From a virus: DNA of 27,615 nucleotides. The notes below the pieces were generated by a model that saw nothing but the letters and a program-made list of their open reading frames with translations, was not told where the DNA came from and made no database searches. The translations under genes and the position numbers were made by a program. The stretch covers positions 1-27,615 of the IMG/VR virus record IMGVR_UViG_3300042905_000279; one strand, 5' to 3'. Shown here piece by piece: positions 14,722 to 22,418 of this stretch. Position 1 is the stretch's first letter; each line of letters begins with the position of its first letter.

Positions 14722-15066
14722 TCAATTTTCCAATTCAAGGGCAGCAACAATCTGTTCATGAATGTATAAGTGACTGGCTATCCAGTCATAGAAATCTTCT
14801 TCTCTATTCCAGTCTGTATCGATCAAATTGAAGGGATTATTCAGCCCTAAAAGGTTCGCAAAAGCCTGGTGTTCGACCTGATGAACCTGCAACCAGTCAT
14901 CCAAATTGTCGATATCGGCGTCAATTAACGGGAAAACAGGCACTGTAAAGCCTGCATCCATGAAGGTTTCCTGAAATAACTTGTGCTGAACACCGTTTTC
15001 GAACAAAAACTCTCCTAGCGAGTCCTTATCGCCGAACTTCACGATGCTAAGAGTTTCCATGTTCAT
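14722..15066 (-). CDS. hypothetical acidic phage protein (114 aa)
   Basis: An acidic soluble protein with DKDSLGEFLFENGVQHKLFQ and VFPLIDADIDNLDDWLQVHQ, then VEHQAFANLLGLNN and DWIASHLYIHEQIVAALELE at the end. The spacing of Asp/Trp and His (DDWLQVHQVEH, HLYIHEQ) recurs and could indicate an internal pair of similar helices. No family recognised. The ATG shares ATGA with the previous stop. Its place between fibre and ejection genes suggests an assembly or virion role. Confidence 0.62.
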   Translation of the reverse strand: MNMETLSIVKFGDKDSLGEFLFENGVQHKLFQETFMDAGFTVPVFPLIDADIDNLDDWLQVHQVEHQAFANLLGLNNPFNLIDTDWNREEDFYDWIASHLYIHEQIVAALELEN

Positions 15067-15287
15067 ACTTTGTCAGCCTTACCTTCGAGTTTGTCGAAAA
15101 TCTTGCCTAACATTCCCTTAATTTCATGAATATCGTTCTTGTAATCATCTTTACTGACGTACAAGTGCGGCAAATCCCGAATATCTTCATCTAAACGGTT
15201 CAACATCCGTGTAATGTTGTTCAATGTCCAGCCACCAAAGAAGGCAGCGACACCAACAACAAGATTAAATAGCATCTGACCTTCCAT
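15063..15287 (-). CDS. small protein with N-terminal membrane helix (74 aa)
   Basis: One hydrophobic helix near the N-terminus (MLFNLVVGVAAFFGGWTLNN, about 5-24) is followed by a charged helical region: TRMLNRLDEDIRDLPHLYVS, KDDYKNDIHEIKGMLGKIFD and KLEGKADKV. Proteins of this form (short TM, then a 'RLDxDI..L...YV.KDDY..DI.EIK.ML.KI' helix) are common in podoviruses. They are probably membrane-anchored accessory or lysis-related proteins. The ATG follows the preceding stop directly (TAAATG). Confidence 0.7.
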   Translation of the reverse strand: MEGQMLFNLVVGVAAFFGGWTLNNITRMLNRLDEDIRDLPHLYVSKDDYKNDIHEIKGMLGKIFDKLEGKADKV

Positions 15288-15788
15288 TTACACACCGTAA
15301 TAAGGAATTTTCTTATCTACACCACCAATTTGAACGGTAATGTAGCCCTCTGGTACTAATGGCAGACTAGAAGTCGCAAAAGTAGCGTTAGCAGACGTTG
15401 TGCCTGTCAAATTTACATTGTTGGACGTTATGTTTGCCGTAACCGAACCACTAGAAATGGTGACGTTGGTTAGCGTTGTGTTTCCAATAGAGCCACCAGT
15501 GATCGTGACATTGTTGGCATCTTGAGTAGACATTGTGCCAAGACCAGACACGGCGCTGTTAGCAATAGCGATAGCTACATTAGCTGCGCTAGTAATTCTG
15601 CCTTGTGCATCTATAACAACTTGTGAAACTTGGCTGGCAGTTCCATAAGTACCGGCAGTAACCGCTGTGTTTGCAAGCGAAATCGTACCGGAAGTCGTAA
15701 TTGGGCCACCAGTTAAGCCGGTTCCCGTATTAACCAGGGTAACTGTGCCTGACCCTCCACCTCCTACACCACCTGCAACCTTTAGCAT
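15288..15788 (-). CDS. tail-fibre-type repeat protein (166 aa)
   Basis: A Gly/Thr/Asn-rich beta-repetitive protein. It opens with GGVGGGGSGTVTLVNTGTGL followed by TGGPITTSGTISL, the common phage fibre 'GLTGGPITTSGTI' motif. Residues 90-130 hold shallow NVTI/SGS-type repeats (NNVTITGGSIGNTTLTNVTI), shared with the 200-aa protein at 18988-19590. The C-terminus is YITVQIGGVDKKIPYYGV. This suits a trimeric fibre stem or a small fibre subunit. AAGGAG is well placed before the ATG. Confidence 0.68.
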   Translation of the reverse strand: MLKVAGGVGGGGSGTVTLVNTGTGLTGGPITTSGTISLANTAVTAGTYGTASQVSQVVIDAQGRITSAANVAIAIANSAVSGLGTMSTQDANNVTITGGSIGNTTLTNVTISSGSVTANITSNNVNLTGTTSANATFATSSLPLVPEGYITVQIGGVDKKIPYYGV

Positions 15789-15797
15789 GATTACTCC

Positions 15798-16127
15798 TTA
15801 TAGGCCATCGCCAGGTGTGATGTACACAGTCGCTGTGCCGGATGACGTGATGCCCGTGAAATACGCATTCGGAACAAATGTCAGAATCTCATCGGTATTT
15901 GGCAATAACGGGAATGCAGCCTGGCTGCTGGTAACAACTTGCGCTGCGCTATTAGCTGCATCAGCAGTTGTTCCATAGCCTAGGAATACAGTCACAACTC
16001 CAGAATTGATAATTCGGTATTGGTTGCCACCAATAGTTGTAGACAAACATTGAACCGCAGTCGGGGCAGTTGTAGCCGCTAGAAACGTGACAGTGTTTCC
16101 AGTTTTGGTAAAAGCGTTAATTCCCAT
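15798..16127 (-). CDS. conserved small virion-type protein ending YITPGDGL (109 aa)
   Basis: A beta-rich small protein with NQYRIINSGVVTVFLGYGTT and VYITPGDGL at its C-terminus. It is a likely paralogue of 5733-6080, sharing Gln-Tyr...Val-Phe-Tyr-Gly positions and the YITPGxGL end. It sits in the fibre cluster, suggesting a fibre-linked or decoration role that is not otherwise known. The ribosome site is strong (GGGAGGTGAT before the ATG), and its first bases overlap the previous gene's end by 11 nt. Confidence 0.65.
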   Translation of the reverse strand: MGINAFTKTGNTVTFLAATTAPTAVQCLSTTIGGNQYRIINSGVVTVFLGYGTTADAANSAAQVVTSSQAAFPLLPNTDEILTFVPNAYFTGITSSGTATVYITPGDGL

Positions 16128-16485
16128 CTATCACCTCCCAAGATTGCGTTTCCTCATTCCAAGAATATGGCTGGTCATCAGCAGGTTTGGCTACCGGCGC
16201 AACCCATTGGCAATTATCGGGATCAAGATTCCAGCTTGGATACGGACGAGGCGGCGCAAAACCATCAATAGGCGAAGGCAAATAACTGTAACCAATGCCC
16301 GCATAGTTTTTGCGAATATTGCCGTTATAGCTAGTTTGTTTCCATGTGCCGCCAAATAGTCGTTCGCAGAATGCGGCACCAATGTGTTCTTTCTCAATAC
16401 CGCTGGCGTCAGCCGTATCTTTGTTGTCGATAACAACTACGCGCAACACGATGTTGTTACTATCAATTTCGGCAAAGTGCGCCAT
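16117..16485 (-). CDS. conserved aquatic-phage protein, 'FGGTWKQTSYNG' family (122 aa)
   Basis: Starts MAHFAEIDSNNIVLRVVVID, then the diagnostic block FGGTWKQTSYNGNIRKNYAG followed by IGYSY, and PRPYPSWNLDPDNCQWVAPV. The motif set is one I recognise from many cyanophage and other marine or freshwater phage genomes, usually beside tail-fibre genes, with no confirmed function. Trp/Tyr-rich and probably a compact virion or fibre accessory. GGAGG lies six bases upstream of the ATG. Confidence 0.78.
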   Translation of the reverse strand: MAHFAEIDSNNIVLRVVVIDNKDTADASGIEKEHIGAAFCERLFGGTWKQTSYNGNIRKNYAGIGYSYLPSPIDGFAPPRPYPSWNLDPDNCQWVAPVAKPADDQPYSWNEETQSWEVIDGN

Positions 16486-17088
16486 TCAAGCCTCCAATTT
16501 CAAACCAGTCAACGACATCTCATCCCCAACAATGCCAACAGGGAAGGTGTTAAAACTCATGCTAATGCGAACATCGTCACCTTGAATCGTCGGCACGTTA
16601 TGCTCAAGTGATGACGGAAATAGAATCAGCCGTCCTGTAACTGCTTCAAACCACCAAGATTCTGAATTGTAAGAATTCCAGTTTTCGGGTGGAAATTTTA
16701 TTTGCTGCCAACCAGAACGATAAAAGTAAATGCGGTCATCAGGATTGGTGTTAAGGTAAAACACGCCAGAAACAAAACTATTGGGATGAGCGTGTTTGTG
16801 ATGCCACTGTCCTTGTTCAGAATAATTGAACCAGGATTGAGTTATTCTTAAATGAACATCATGTTTAGGATCGCTAGTTGCTTTAAAGTATTCAGCAACA
16901 CAACCCTCCACCCAATCCCGCAATGAAGTCATCACTGGATCGCGCAACACAAAGTTATTAACGCTAGTGGTATTTCCTTCATTTGCTCTTGTTTCCTGAC
17001 CGCGCACGAACAAAAGTTCCTCATCCGTCAATGGACGGTCTAAGTCGAACATTCCGACAGGCGTTGGAAACAAGTTGTGCATATTCAT
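16486..17088 (-). CDS. 2-oxoglutarate/Fe(II)-dependent oxygenase (TIGR02466-like)
   Basis: A 200-aa putative 2OG-Fe(II) oxygenase of the TIGR02466/PF13759 type. N-terminal FPTPVGMFDLDRPLTDEEL is the usual family start. The metal-binding region is WHHKHAHPNSFVSGVFYL (H99-A-H101), followed by RIYFYRSGWQQI, then GRLILFPSSLEHNVP with the distal His163, and RISMSFNTF with Arg174 suited to hold 2-oxoglutarate. These enzymes are common in aquatic phages and near fibre genes. The target may be a virion protein or a metabolite, but it is unknown. The ATG shares ATGA with the preceding stop. Confidence 0.85.
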   Translation of the reverse strand: MNMHNLFPTPVGMFDLDRPLTDEELLFVRGQETRANEGNTTSVNNFVLRDPVMTSLRDWVEGCVAEYFKATSDPKHDVHLRITQSWFNYSEQGQWHHKHAHPNSFVSGVFYLNTNPDDRIYFYRSGWQQIKFPPENWNSYNSESWWFEAVTGRLILFPSSLEHNVPTIQGDDVRISMSFNTFPVGIVGDEMSLTGLKLEA

Positions 17089-17336
17089 GCAAGAGCCTTT
17101 TCTAGTTCTTCTTCATCTTGCTTCTGCTTTTCTAACTGTTCTGGCAACCAAATCGTTGGGATGCTTTCCTCAAACTCTTTAATCTTGTCCATTACCCAAT
17201 AGACTTCTTCAATGCTTGGGCATGGTCGAGGATCATCCCAACGGGTAAATATGTTGTTGCTAATTTCCCATTTAGCGCCAGGACGCAACATTTGCATTGC
17301 AACGTCGATGCCGTAGAAGCGGTAGATTTTTTTCAT
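17085..17336 (-). CDS. conserved aquatic-phage protein (83 aa)
   Basis: A small helical protein: MKKIYRFYGIDVAMQMLRPG, then AKWEISNNIFTRWDDPRPCP, SIEEVYWVMDKIKEFEESI and a Gln/Glu-rich tail. It resembles proteins encoded beside 2OG oxygenases in cyanophages; the function is not known. No ribosome site is visible before the ATG, and the upstream bases are A/T-rich, so translation may depend on re-initiation after the glycine-rich gene, which stops 6 nt upstream. Confidence 0.7.
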   Translation of the reverse strand: MKKIYRFYGIDVAMQMLRPGAKWEISNNIFTRWDDPRPCPSIEEVYWVMDKIKEFEESIPTIWLPEQLEKQKQDEEELEKALA

Positions 17337-17341
17337 AGTTA

Positions 17342-18991
17342 TTAGTTAAGTTTAATAATTACGATTCCAGAGCCGCCTGAAACGCCCGCATTTGCTGGAT
17401 TTCCAATAGAGCCGCCACCGCCACCGCCAGTATTTGTTGTTCCGGCAACTCCCTGCGCCCCAAGATTACCGCCTCCCCTTCCTCCGCCACCAGCTCCACC
17501 TGTTCCCCCTGTGCCACCTGGTGCGTTAGCGGAGCCGCCACCACCACCAGCATAGGTAACTGAACTGCCTGTAATTGAAGAAGCAGTGCCACTTCCGCCA
17601 TTACCCCCAACGCCGCTTGCTCCATTAGAACCAGTTGCGTTAGCCCCTCCACCGCCACCAGCGGCTGTTGAATTGGCAAGACCTGCCGTTGAGTTACCTC
17701 CATTATTTCCCTGTGACGGGCTTACTGAGGGAGTATTGCCAGAGCCTCCTGTTCCAGCGGTATTACCTAATGAACTAATACCAGCGCCGCCTCCTGATCC
17801 TCCAGATTTTCCGTTTAATGCTGTTCCATCGGTACTGTTCCTGCCGCCACCGCCGCCACCACCAGCCGAAGTTACTGTACTAAAAATCGAATTAGAGCCG
17901 TTTGCTCCATTGGTGGCCGTTCCGTTCGGACTTGCCGCGCCACCCGCGCCGCCGCCCCCAATAGTTATCGTATAAGTAGTTCCAGCGGTAACGGATAAGC
18001 CTGCTCCTGTTCTAAATCCACCAGCGCCGCCACCACCACCGGTAGCCCCACCACTACCACCACCGCCGCCTACAACTAAATAATCAACACTACTTACACC
18101 CGATGGGCAAGTCCATTGGCTTGATGCATTAAAACTTAAAATTCTAGCTGTTGGTAAAGCGTATTTAATAATGACAATTCCAGAGCCACCGATGCCTGCT
18201 GTTTCATTACCTCCACCACCACCACCACCTGTGTTGGCTGTTCCGGAAGTTGCTATAGGGGCATCGTTATATTCACCACCATTTCCACCACCACCAACGC
18301 CACCAGTTCCTCTGGTATCAGCAAAAGATGATCCGCCTCCACCACCAGCATAAGTTATAGACATACCAGAAATCACTGATGCGGTTCCAGCCCCACCATT
18401 TCCTGCCGCAGAAGTAGTGCCGTTAGCGCCAACAGCGGAAGCGCCACCACCACCACCCGAATTTAAATTAGCGCTATTTCCATTTCTGTTATACGCAGCG
18501 CCACCATTATTTCCTTGTGATGGAGATGTTGATGGCGTATTACCAGCGCCTCCTGCGGTCGTGCCTGATCCATTAGTTGTTCCACCACCGCCACCAGAAC
18601 CGCCAGTTCCACCAGGATATGCGGTCGCACTATTAGGCGCTAAACCACCATTCCCGCCACCATTAGATGTAATCGTAGAAAAAACTGAGTTGCCACCTTT
18701 AGTTGTTGCCGCGCCACCGCCACCAATAGTTACTGTGTAAGTCGTGCCACCAGTGACAGATAAGCCAGTTCCAGTCCTAAATCCACCAGCACCACCACCG
18801 CCACCACAATAACCATCTAAACCAGCGCCGCCGCCCCCGCCGCCCGCAACGACAAGATATTCAACCTCTGATACTTCTGTTGGGCAAGTCCACGATCCGC
18901 TAGTTGTAAAAGTTTCTACTATGGTTATAGCAATATTGCCGCCACCACCAGCGCCGTAACCCATTAAAAGGGCTTGTAGGATGCCTGTCAT
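17342..18991 (-). CDS. glycine-rich tail adhesin with duplicated module (549 aa)
   Basis: Two tandem modules of about 250-265 aa. Each begins WTCP...VEYLVV/VDYLVV with a poly-Gly tract, then GAGGFRTGxGLSVTxGTTYT, IGGGGA, a variable GNTPSxSPSQGNNGG region, YAGGGGGS and GGSGIVIIK. This matches the Gly_rich_2-like glycine-rich domains of phage adhesins, of which phage S16 gp38 shows a polyglycine-II sandwich. Module 1 is about residues 24-275, module 2 about 282-549. ATG 18991 is chosen since it shares ATGA with the previous stop; an earlier in-frame ATG at 19057 would overlap that gene by 70 nt. Probably the receptor-binding tip of the fibre. Confidence 0.78.
   Translation of the reverse strand: MTGILQALLMGYGAGGGGNIAITIVETFTTSGSWTCPTEVSEVEYLVVAGGGGGGAGLDGYCGGGGGAGGFRTGTGLSVTGGTTYTVTIGGGGAATTKGGNSVFSTITSNGGGNGGLAPNSATAYPGGTGGSGGGGGTTNGSGTTAGGAGNTPSTSPSQGNNGGAAYNRNGNSANLNSGGGGGASAVGANGTTSAAGNGGAGTASVISGMSITYAGGGGGSSFADTRGTGGVGGGGNGGEYNDAPIATSGTANTGGGGGGGNETAGIGGSGIVIIKYALPTARILSFNASSQWTCPSGVSSVDYLVVGGGGGSGGATGGGGGAGGFRTGAGLSVTAGTTYTITIGGGGAGGAASPNGTATNGANGSNSIFSTVTSAGGGGGGGRNSTDGTALNGKSGGSGGGAGISSLGNTAGTGGSGNTPSVSPSQGNNGGNSTAGLANSTAAGGGGGANATGSNGASGVGGNGGSGTASSITGSSVTYAGGGGGSANAPGGTGGTGGAGGGGRGGGNLGAQGVAGTTNTGGGGGGSIGNPANAGVSGGSGIVIIKLN
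17345..18150 (-). repeat. glycine-rich module, copy 2 of 2
   Basis: Second copy, running from 'ARILSFNASSQWTCP' to 'GSGIVIIKLN' at the protein's end. It shares the LVVxGGGG, FRTGAGLSV, GNTPSVSPSQGNNGG and SxTYAGGGGGS landmarks with copy 1 but differs in loop lengths, which suggests an old duplication followed by divergence. Confidence 0.75.
18163..18930 (-). repeat. glycine-rich module, copy 1 of 2
   Basis: Coding repeat running from the 'ETFTTSGSWTCP' start to the 'GIVIIKYALPTA' end of the adhesin gene. It aligns along its length with the following copy at 17345-18150, with conserved ends and a more variable middle. On the + strand it appears as CCACCACC-type tracts that could slip in replication. 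Confidence 0.75.
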
Positions 18992-19590
18992 GTGAGATTT
19001 GATCCAGAAATAACCCATACTTGGCTGGCAATCTTTACTGCGGTTGCCACGCCCCACTGTGTTAATGTCCTACTGCCAGTTGCGCCATTTGATGACAAGT
19101 AAAGCGTGTCAGTTGTTAGCGAAATCGTGACGTTGTTGGCAGAACCGTTAATAATTGTCACTGCCGAACCAACTGTAAACGCTACATTAGCGTTTGCCGG
19201 AAATGTGTAAGTGGCTGCGGCCTGACCTGTTGGGTGATAAATGTGTTTACCTGCATCGCCAATTACGATGTCGTAATTTCCATTTTGACTATTTTGCGGA
19301 AGCCCCATATAGCCAACCGCATTAGCGCTTTCAGTCGTTGCGTTTGATGCGTTTGCAGAGATTGATCCGCTAGTGATCGTGACATTTGAAAGTGTTGCGT
19401 TAGCTAATGTGCCAGTCACCGATCCGCTACCAATCGTGACGTTGGCAAATGTCATATTGTTCAGCGTAGTAACCGTGTTACCAAGCTGAATGGCTGTATT
19501 GCCTAATGTGATGGGGGTATCAAAATTGGCATCCAGTTGCGACAACGGAATAGACGTTGTAGCACTGCCAAATGTATTTGGAACTGGCAT
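18988..19590 (-). CDS. tail-fibre-type protein (200 aa)
   Basis: Starts MPVPNTFGSATTSIPLSQLD followed by ANFDTPITLGNTA, a typical start for fibre-associated proteins in aquatic phages. Residues 45-80 have NVTI-SGS repeats (ANVTIGSGSVTGTLANATLS), like the 166-aa protein. The C-terminal half is a beta domain with GDAGKHIYHPTGQAAATYTF, a motif of fibre head domains, ending TQWGVATAVKIASQVWVISG. The start follows the previous stop by no spacing (TAAATG), with GAGG upstream. Probably a fibre stem or tip adaptor below the nozzle. Confidence 0.72.
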   Translation of the reverse strand: MPVPNTFGSATTSIPLSQLDANFDTPITLGNTAIQLGNTVTTLNNMTFANVTIGSGSVTGTLANATLSNVTITSGSISANASNATTESANAVGYMGLPQNSQNGNYDIVIGDAGKHIYHPTGQAAATYTFPANANVAFTVGSAVTIINGSANNVTISLTTDTLYLSSNGATGSRTLTQWGVATAVKIASQVWVISGSNLT

Positions 19591-20232
19591 TTAGAACCTC
19601 ACTCTCAATTCATGTTCATACTCAAAACCGTTAATCACCATCGCTGATGAATTAGAAGTAACGGTCATACCAAGATATTTACCCCATTGCTGCGCGTCAG
19701 TCTTGTATAAAACATAACCAACATCGCCAGTCCAATCAACTTCAGCAGACGAATTATTGATCCAAGGAATTACAAATCCAAAATTATTGATCCAGTTTAC
19801 AAAGTTACCAAGCAAATAAGGTGGACTAGAATTGGTTTCGCTATCGACGGTTGTGGATAACAATCCTGGGCCAGAGATAGTTGCTTCAATACCAATCTTT
19901 AATGCCTGCTTTGTTCTAATCGGATCGGTCATCGGCATTAGTGCTGTTTCAATAATGCTTTCGATCATGCTTGTTGGATCGGAATATAGATACACTAAGT
20001 CCGTTCCAGTTGTTCCATACATATTGATCTTGCCGCCAGTGGGCAGCGAAGTTATCAACTTTAGATTTGAATTCTGGCTGGTAAAAAACCATTTTTTATC
20101 AAAAAACACCGCCTGAATGTACCGATAAGTTCCGTTGTAGTTGTAACGAATATTGAATGCCGCACACAGAATGTTGTTGATCAGTACCTGACCACCAGTA
20201 ATTACTGCCGTAGTGAAATCAATTCCTGGGAA
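19591..20232 (-). pseudogene. nozzle-like protein, C-terminal part (after frameshift)
   Basis: This frame continues the protein of 20202-21557 after a -1 shift (or a 1-base deletion) near 20232. It reads FPGIDFTTAVITGGQVLINN directly, then ILCAAFNIRYNYNGTYRYIQ and AVFFDKKWFFTSQNSNLKLI. The first 41 codons have no own start; the first usable codon is a GTG at 20109, inside the conserved run, so this is not an independent gene. The C-terminal 120 residues include DPIRTKQALKIGIEATISGP and end EYEHELRVRF, resembling the end of large nozzle or tail-tube proteins. Total rejoined length is about 655 aa. Confidence 0.7.
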
Positions 20233-21557
20233 ACACCATCTAACGGGTCTGAAATTTTCGATGTGGTCGAACCCACCAACGCATACGCCCCGTATTCGTT
20301 CATAAATAATACTGAACGGAAGAACGGGAAAATAGCGCCTGGCAATCGAGTTCCTACCGACGCGCTAACGTTAGTATTTGTGAAAATTGTCGTGCCAAGG
20401 TTTGTCACCCTGACATCAGAAAAGACGTTAATGCTGTCTTCGCCAAAAATGTACAGAAAGTTATTAGCAGACAGAATTTGAACAATATTGCTGTGAAGCG
20501 TGTTGTCCGTCAGAGTAAGTGCGCCAGCAGAAACGCTTGTAAAGTCGCTGTAGCTATCAGCAGCAGAATAAGTAACCGTTCTTCCCTGGCTAACCCAAGT
20601 TCGTCCTGAGAAGGTTTCGATTCCTGAGATTGGGTCGGTAAGGATGACTGCTTTAGCCGCCGCATTGTTTCCCCCACCACCAGAAATCGTAACGGTAATG
20701 TTTGCGCTGTTCGTGTAGCCAGAACCAGGGTTGGTCATGATTACGCGAGTTATTTGACCACCTGACACAATCGCGGAGCCTGCTGCATTAGCGCCGCCAC
20801 CACCAGCAATAGTGATGGTTATGTTTGATCCATTGGTGTATCCAGTTCCACCGTTTGTTATTAAAACAGATACGGTTCCTACTTTGAATGTAGAAAGACT
20901 AGCAATCGCTGTGGCTGCATTGCTGCTACCGCCACCAGTAATGGTAACTGTTGGGGGTGATGTATAACCTGATCCCGCATCGGTCAACGTAATAAACGTA
21001 ACTGCATTGGCAGTAACAGTAGCTTGAGCCGTTGCAGGAACACCACCAGTTTCATTTGGGGCTGAAATAATAACGGCTGGTGTGCTTGTGTATCCGCTGC
21101 CAGCCTTAGTAATTGCTATTGATCCAACAGAGCCAACAGATACAAGATTAGTACCATCCCAAGAATAAACGCCTTTTTGAGGATCACCAATCAGTATCCT
21201 TTCGCTTTTCCACTGCGTGACGTTAATTCCGCTATTAGAAAACGTACCAGTTACAGCAACATTGCTTTTTGTGTAATTGGTTACATTGATAGCTTCTGCG
21301 CGACCGTCTTCGCAAAACCCTAAAACCAAATCCGAATTGTTAATGTTGCAGGATGTTAGGGTTGTAACGGTGTTGGCAAATGTAACGTTTGCAGTGGTGT
21401 AGGTCGGAACAATCTTTAAGTTCGCATACCCAATAGGCATGGCGTTTTCCAGCCAGGAAAACTCATCCTTATCAATAGCCGTGCGGTTAGCCTTGGTGTT
21501 TACACCTCTAAAGTTCTTGACTACCTCGTAGCTTTTCTTTTGCTCTGTCGCAGCCAT
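20202..21557 (-). pseudogene. nozzle-like tail protein, N-terminal part (451 aa, ends early)
   Basis: A likely tail nozzle or tubular protein attached to the adaptor encoded just upstream. The N-terminus SYEVVKNFRGVNTKANRTAI and DKDEFSWLENAMPI is typical of such large podovirus tail proteins. Residues 143-306 hold four GSGYT-type repeats. Residues 317-440 are again beta-rich (FSGRTWVSQGRTVTYSAADS, LFMNEYGAYALVGSTTSKIS). The frame ends 9 codons after the DPLDG motif at 438-441, but the last 9 residues (SQELISLRQ) are out of register, since the conserved continuation lies in the next frame. The ATG follows the adaptor stop by 2 nt. Sequencing or assembly error, mutation or recoding all remain open. 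Confidence 0.72.
20228..20237 (-). other. frameshift point in nozzle-like gene
   Basis: The coding strand reads GGTGTTTCCC here. In the upstream frame this is Gly-Val-Ser, leading to a stop. Moving back one base after GTT gives Val-Phe-Pro-Gly and restores a long open frame. An extra T in the T-run would give the same repair. The site has no standard X-XXY-YYZ heptamer in the upstream frame. Confidence 0.7.
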
Positions 21558-21559
21558 AA

Positions 21560-22405
21560 TTAGAATGGAGTGCTATAAGGGTCAGGCATTCGCCTTGTGA
21601 ACGTCGTGTTGAGTACAGAGCGAACCTTGCTGACATACTGCTGATAGAAAATTTCAGATTCGCCATAAGACTGTTCTTTGAACTTCGCCGTATACGCTGC
21701 GTAGTAAGCAACAGGTGTTGTATACGGATCAATAATTGGGTCTACGTCCGTGCTATTAACCAAAGGCAACGGCAGGACTGTTGAATCTACCTCAATCGTG
21801 TAGACCTCATCAGGAACCGGAGAAATGTAAATTTGGTTTTGACCAAACACTGAAAACGCCACCGGACGCCCAATGTAATTCTGCCAATACCGTAATTGTG
21901 CGTTGAACTGAGTCCAGGGCAGATAAGACAGTGGATAGCGACTGTTGCCCCAAAAAACATTGATGTTCAAAATGTCTAGCGTTCGATCTCCTTCTGGCAA
22001 ACTGCCATAAGAAATAATCTCGCAATTCCCAACATATTGAATTTCTGCCGTGCCGTTATAGAAAGGCGCGGTTGGAGGAAAAGTAGCCGAGGAGTCTGGG
22101 AAAGGTGGCGGGTTAGCATCCGTCGTTCCAGCTACGGTCACTACATAAACGAAGATGTTTGAGAAAACCAAGTCACCAACATTTAGTGCGGTATTTGCCG
22201 CCCACTTCGTTGGATTGCCAGAATAGCCAACAGGCGCTATAGGCGTTTGAGCAACTTGTAGTTTTCTTAAACAGCCAGTATCTCTGGCAACACGCTCCCG
22301 CGCCCCGTTGATGTAATCAGTTAGTTCGGGATCGGAATAAAAGTTTCCATTGGCGTCGTGCAGAAGCCTTCTAACTTCCGTGATGTAGCCGTAGAGCGTT
22401 GCCAT
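21560..22405 (-). CDS. head-tail adaptor (SU10-adaptor-like, 281 aa)
   Basis: A predicted adaptor of the type placed below the portal in podoviruses such as SU10. The N-terminus is LYGYITEVRRLLHDANGNFY and SDPELTDYINGARERVARDT, the hallmark helix pair of this family. Residues about 50-110 form a beta-rich insertion (ALNVGDLVFSNIFVYVVTVA), and a later part has QLRYWQNYIGRPVAFSVFGQ and IYISPVPDEVYTIEVDSTVL. A C-terminal helix KFKEQSYGESEIFYQQYVSK closes it. Gene order capsid-adaptor-nozzle supports the call. The start follows the previous gene by 13 nt with GGTCTTAA upstream. Confidence 0.74.
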   Translation of the reverse strand: MATLYGYITEVRRLLHDANGNFYSDPELTDYINGARERVARDTGCLRKLQVAQTPIAPVGYSGNPTKWAANTALNVGDLVFSNIFVYVVTVAGTTDANPPPFPDSSATFPPTAPFYNGTAEIQYVGNCEIISYGSLPEGDRTLDILNINVFWGNSRYPLSYLPWTQFNAQLRYWQNYIGRPVAFSVFGQNQIYISPVPDEVYTIEVDSTVLPLPLVNSTDVDPIIDPYTTPVAYYAAYTAKFKEQSYGESEIFYQQYVSKVRSVLNTTFTRRMPDPYSTPF

Positions 22406-22418
22406 TTAAGACCCATAT

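Noticed and set aside
17586-18740. Pro-rich + strand frames opposite the glycine-rich adhesin
   Set aside because: Gly codons GGN read as CCN (Pro) or GCC (Ala) on the other strand; these are composition shadows.
15288-19590. Diversity-generating retroelement acting on fibre genes
   Set aside because: No reverse transcriptase or template repeat was found; sequence variation between glycine-rich copies is explained by duplication and drift.
20226-20240. Classical programmed -1 ribosomal frameshift
   Set aside because: GTT TCC in the upstream frame does not allow both tRNAs to re-pair after a -1 slip, and the nearby TTTCCC is in another frame; an indel in the T-run is simpler.
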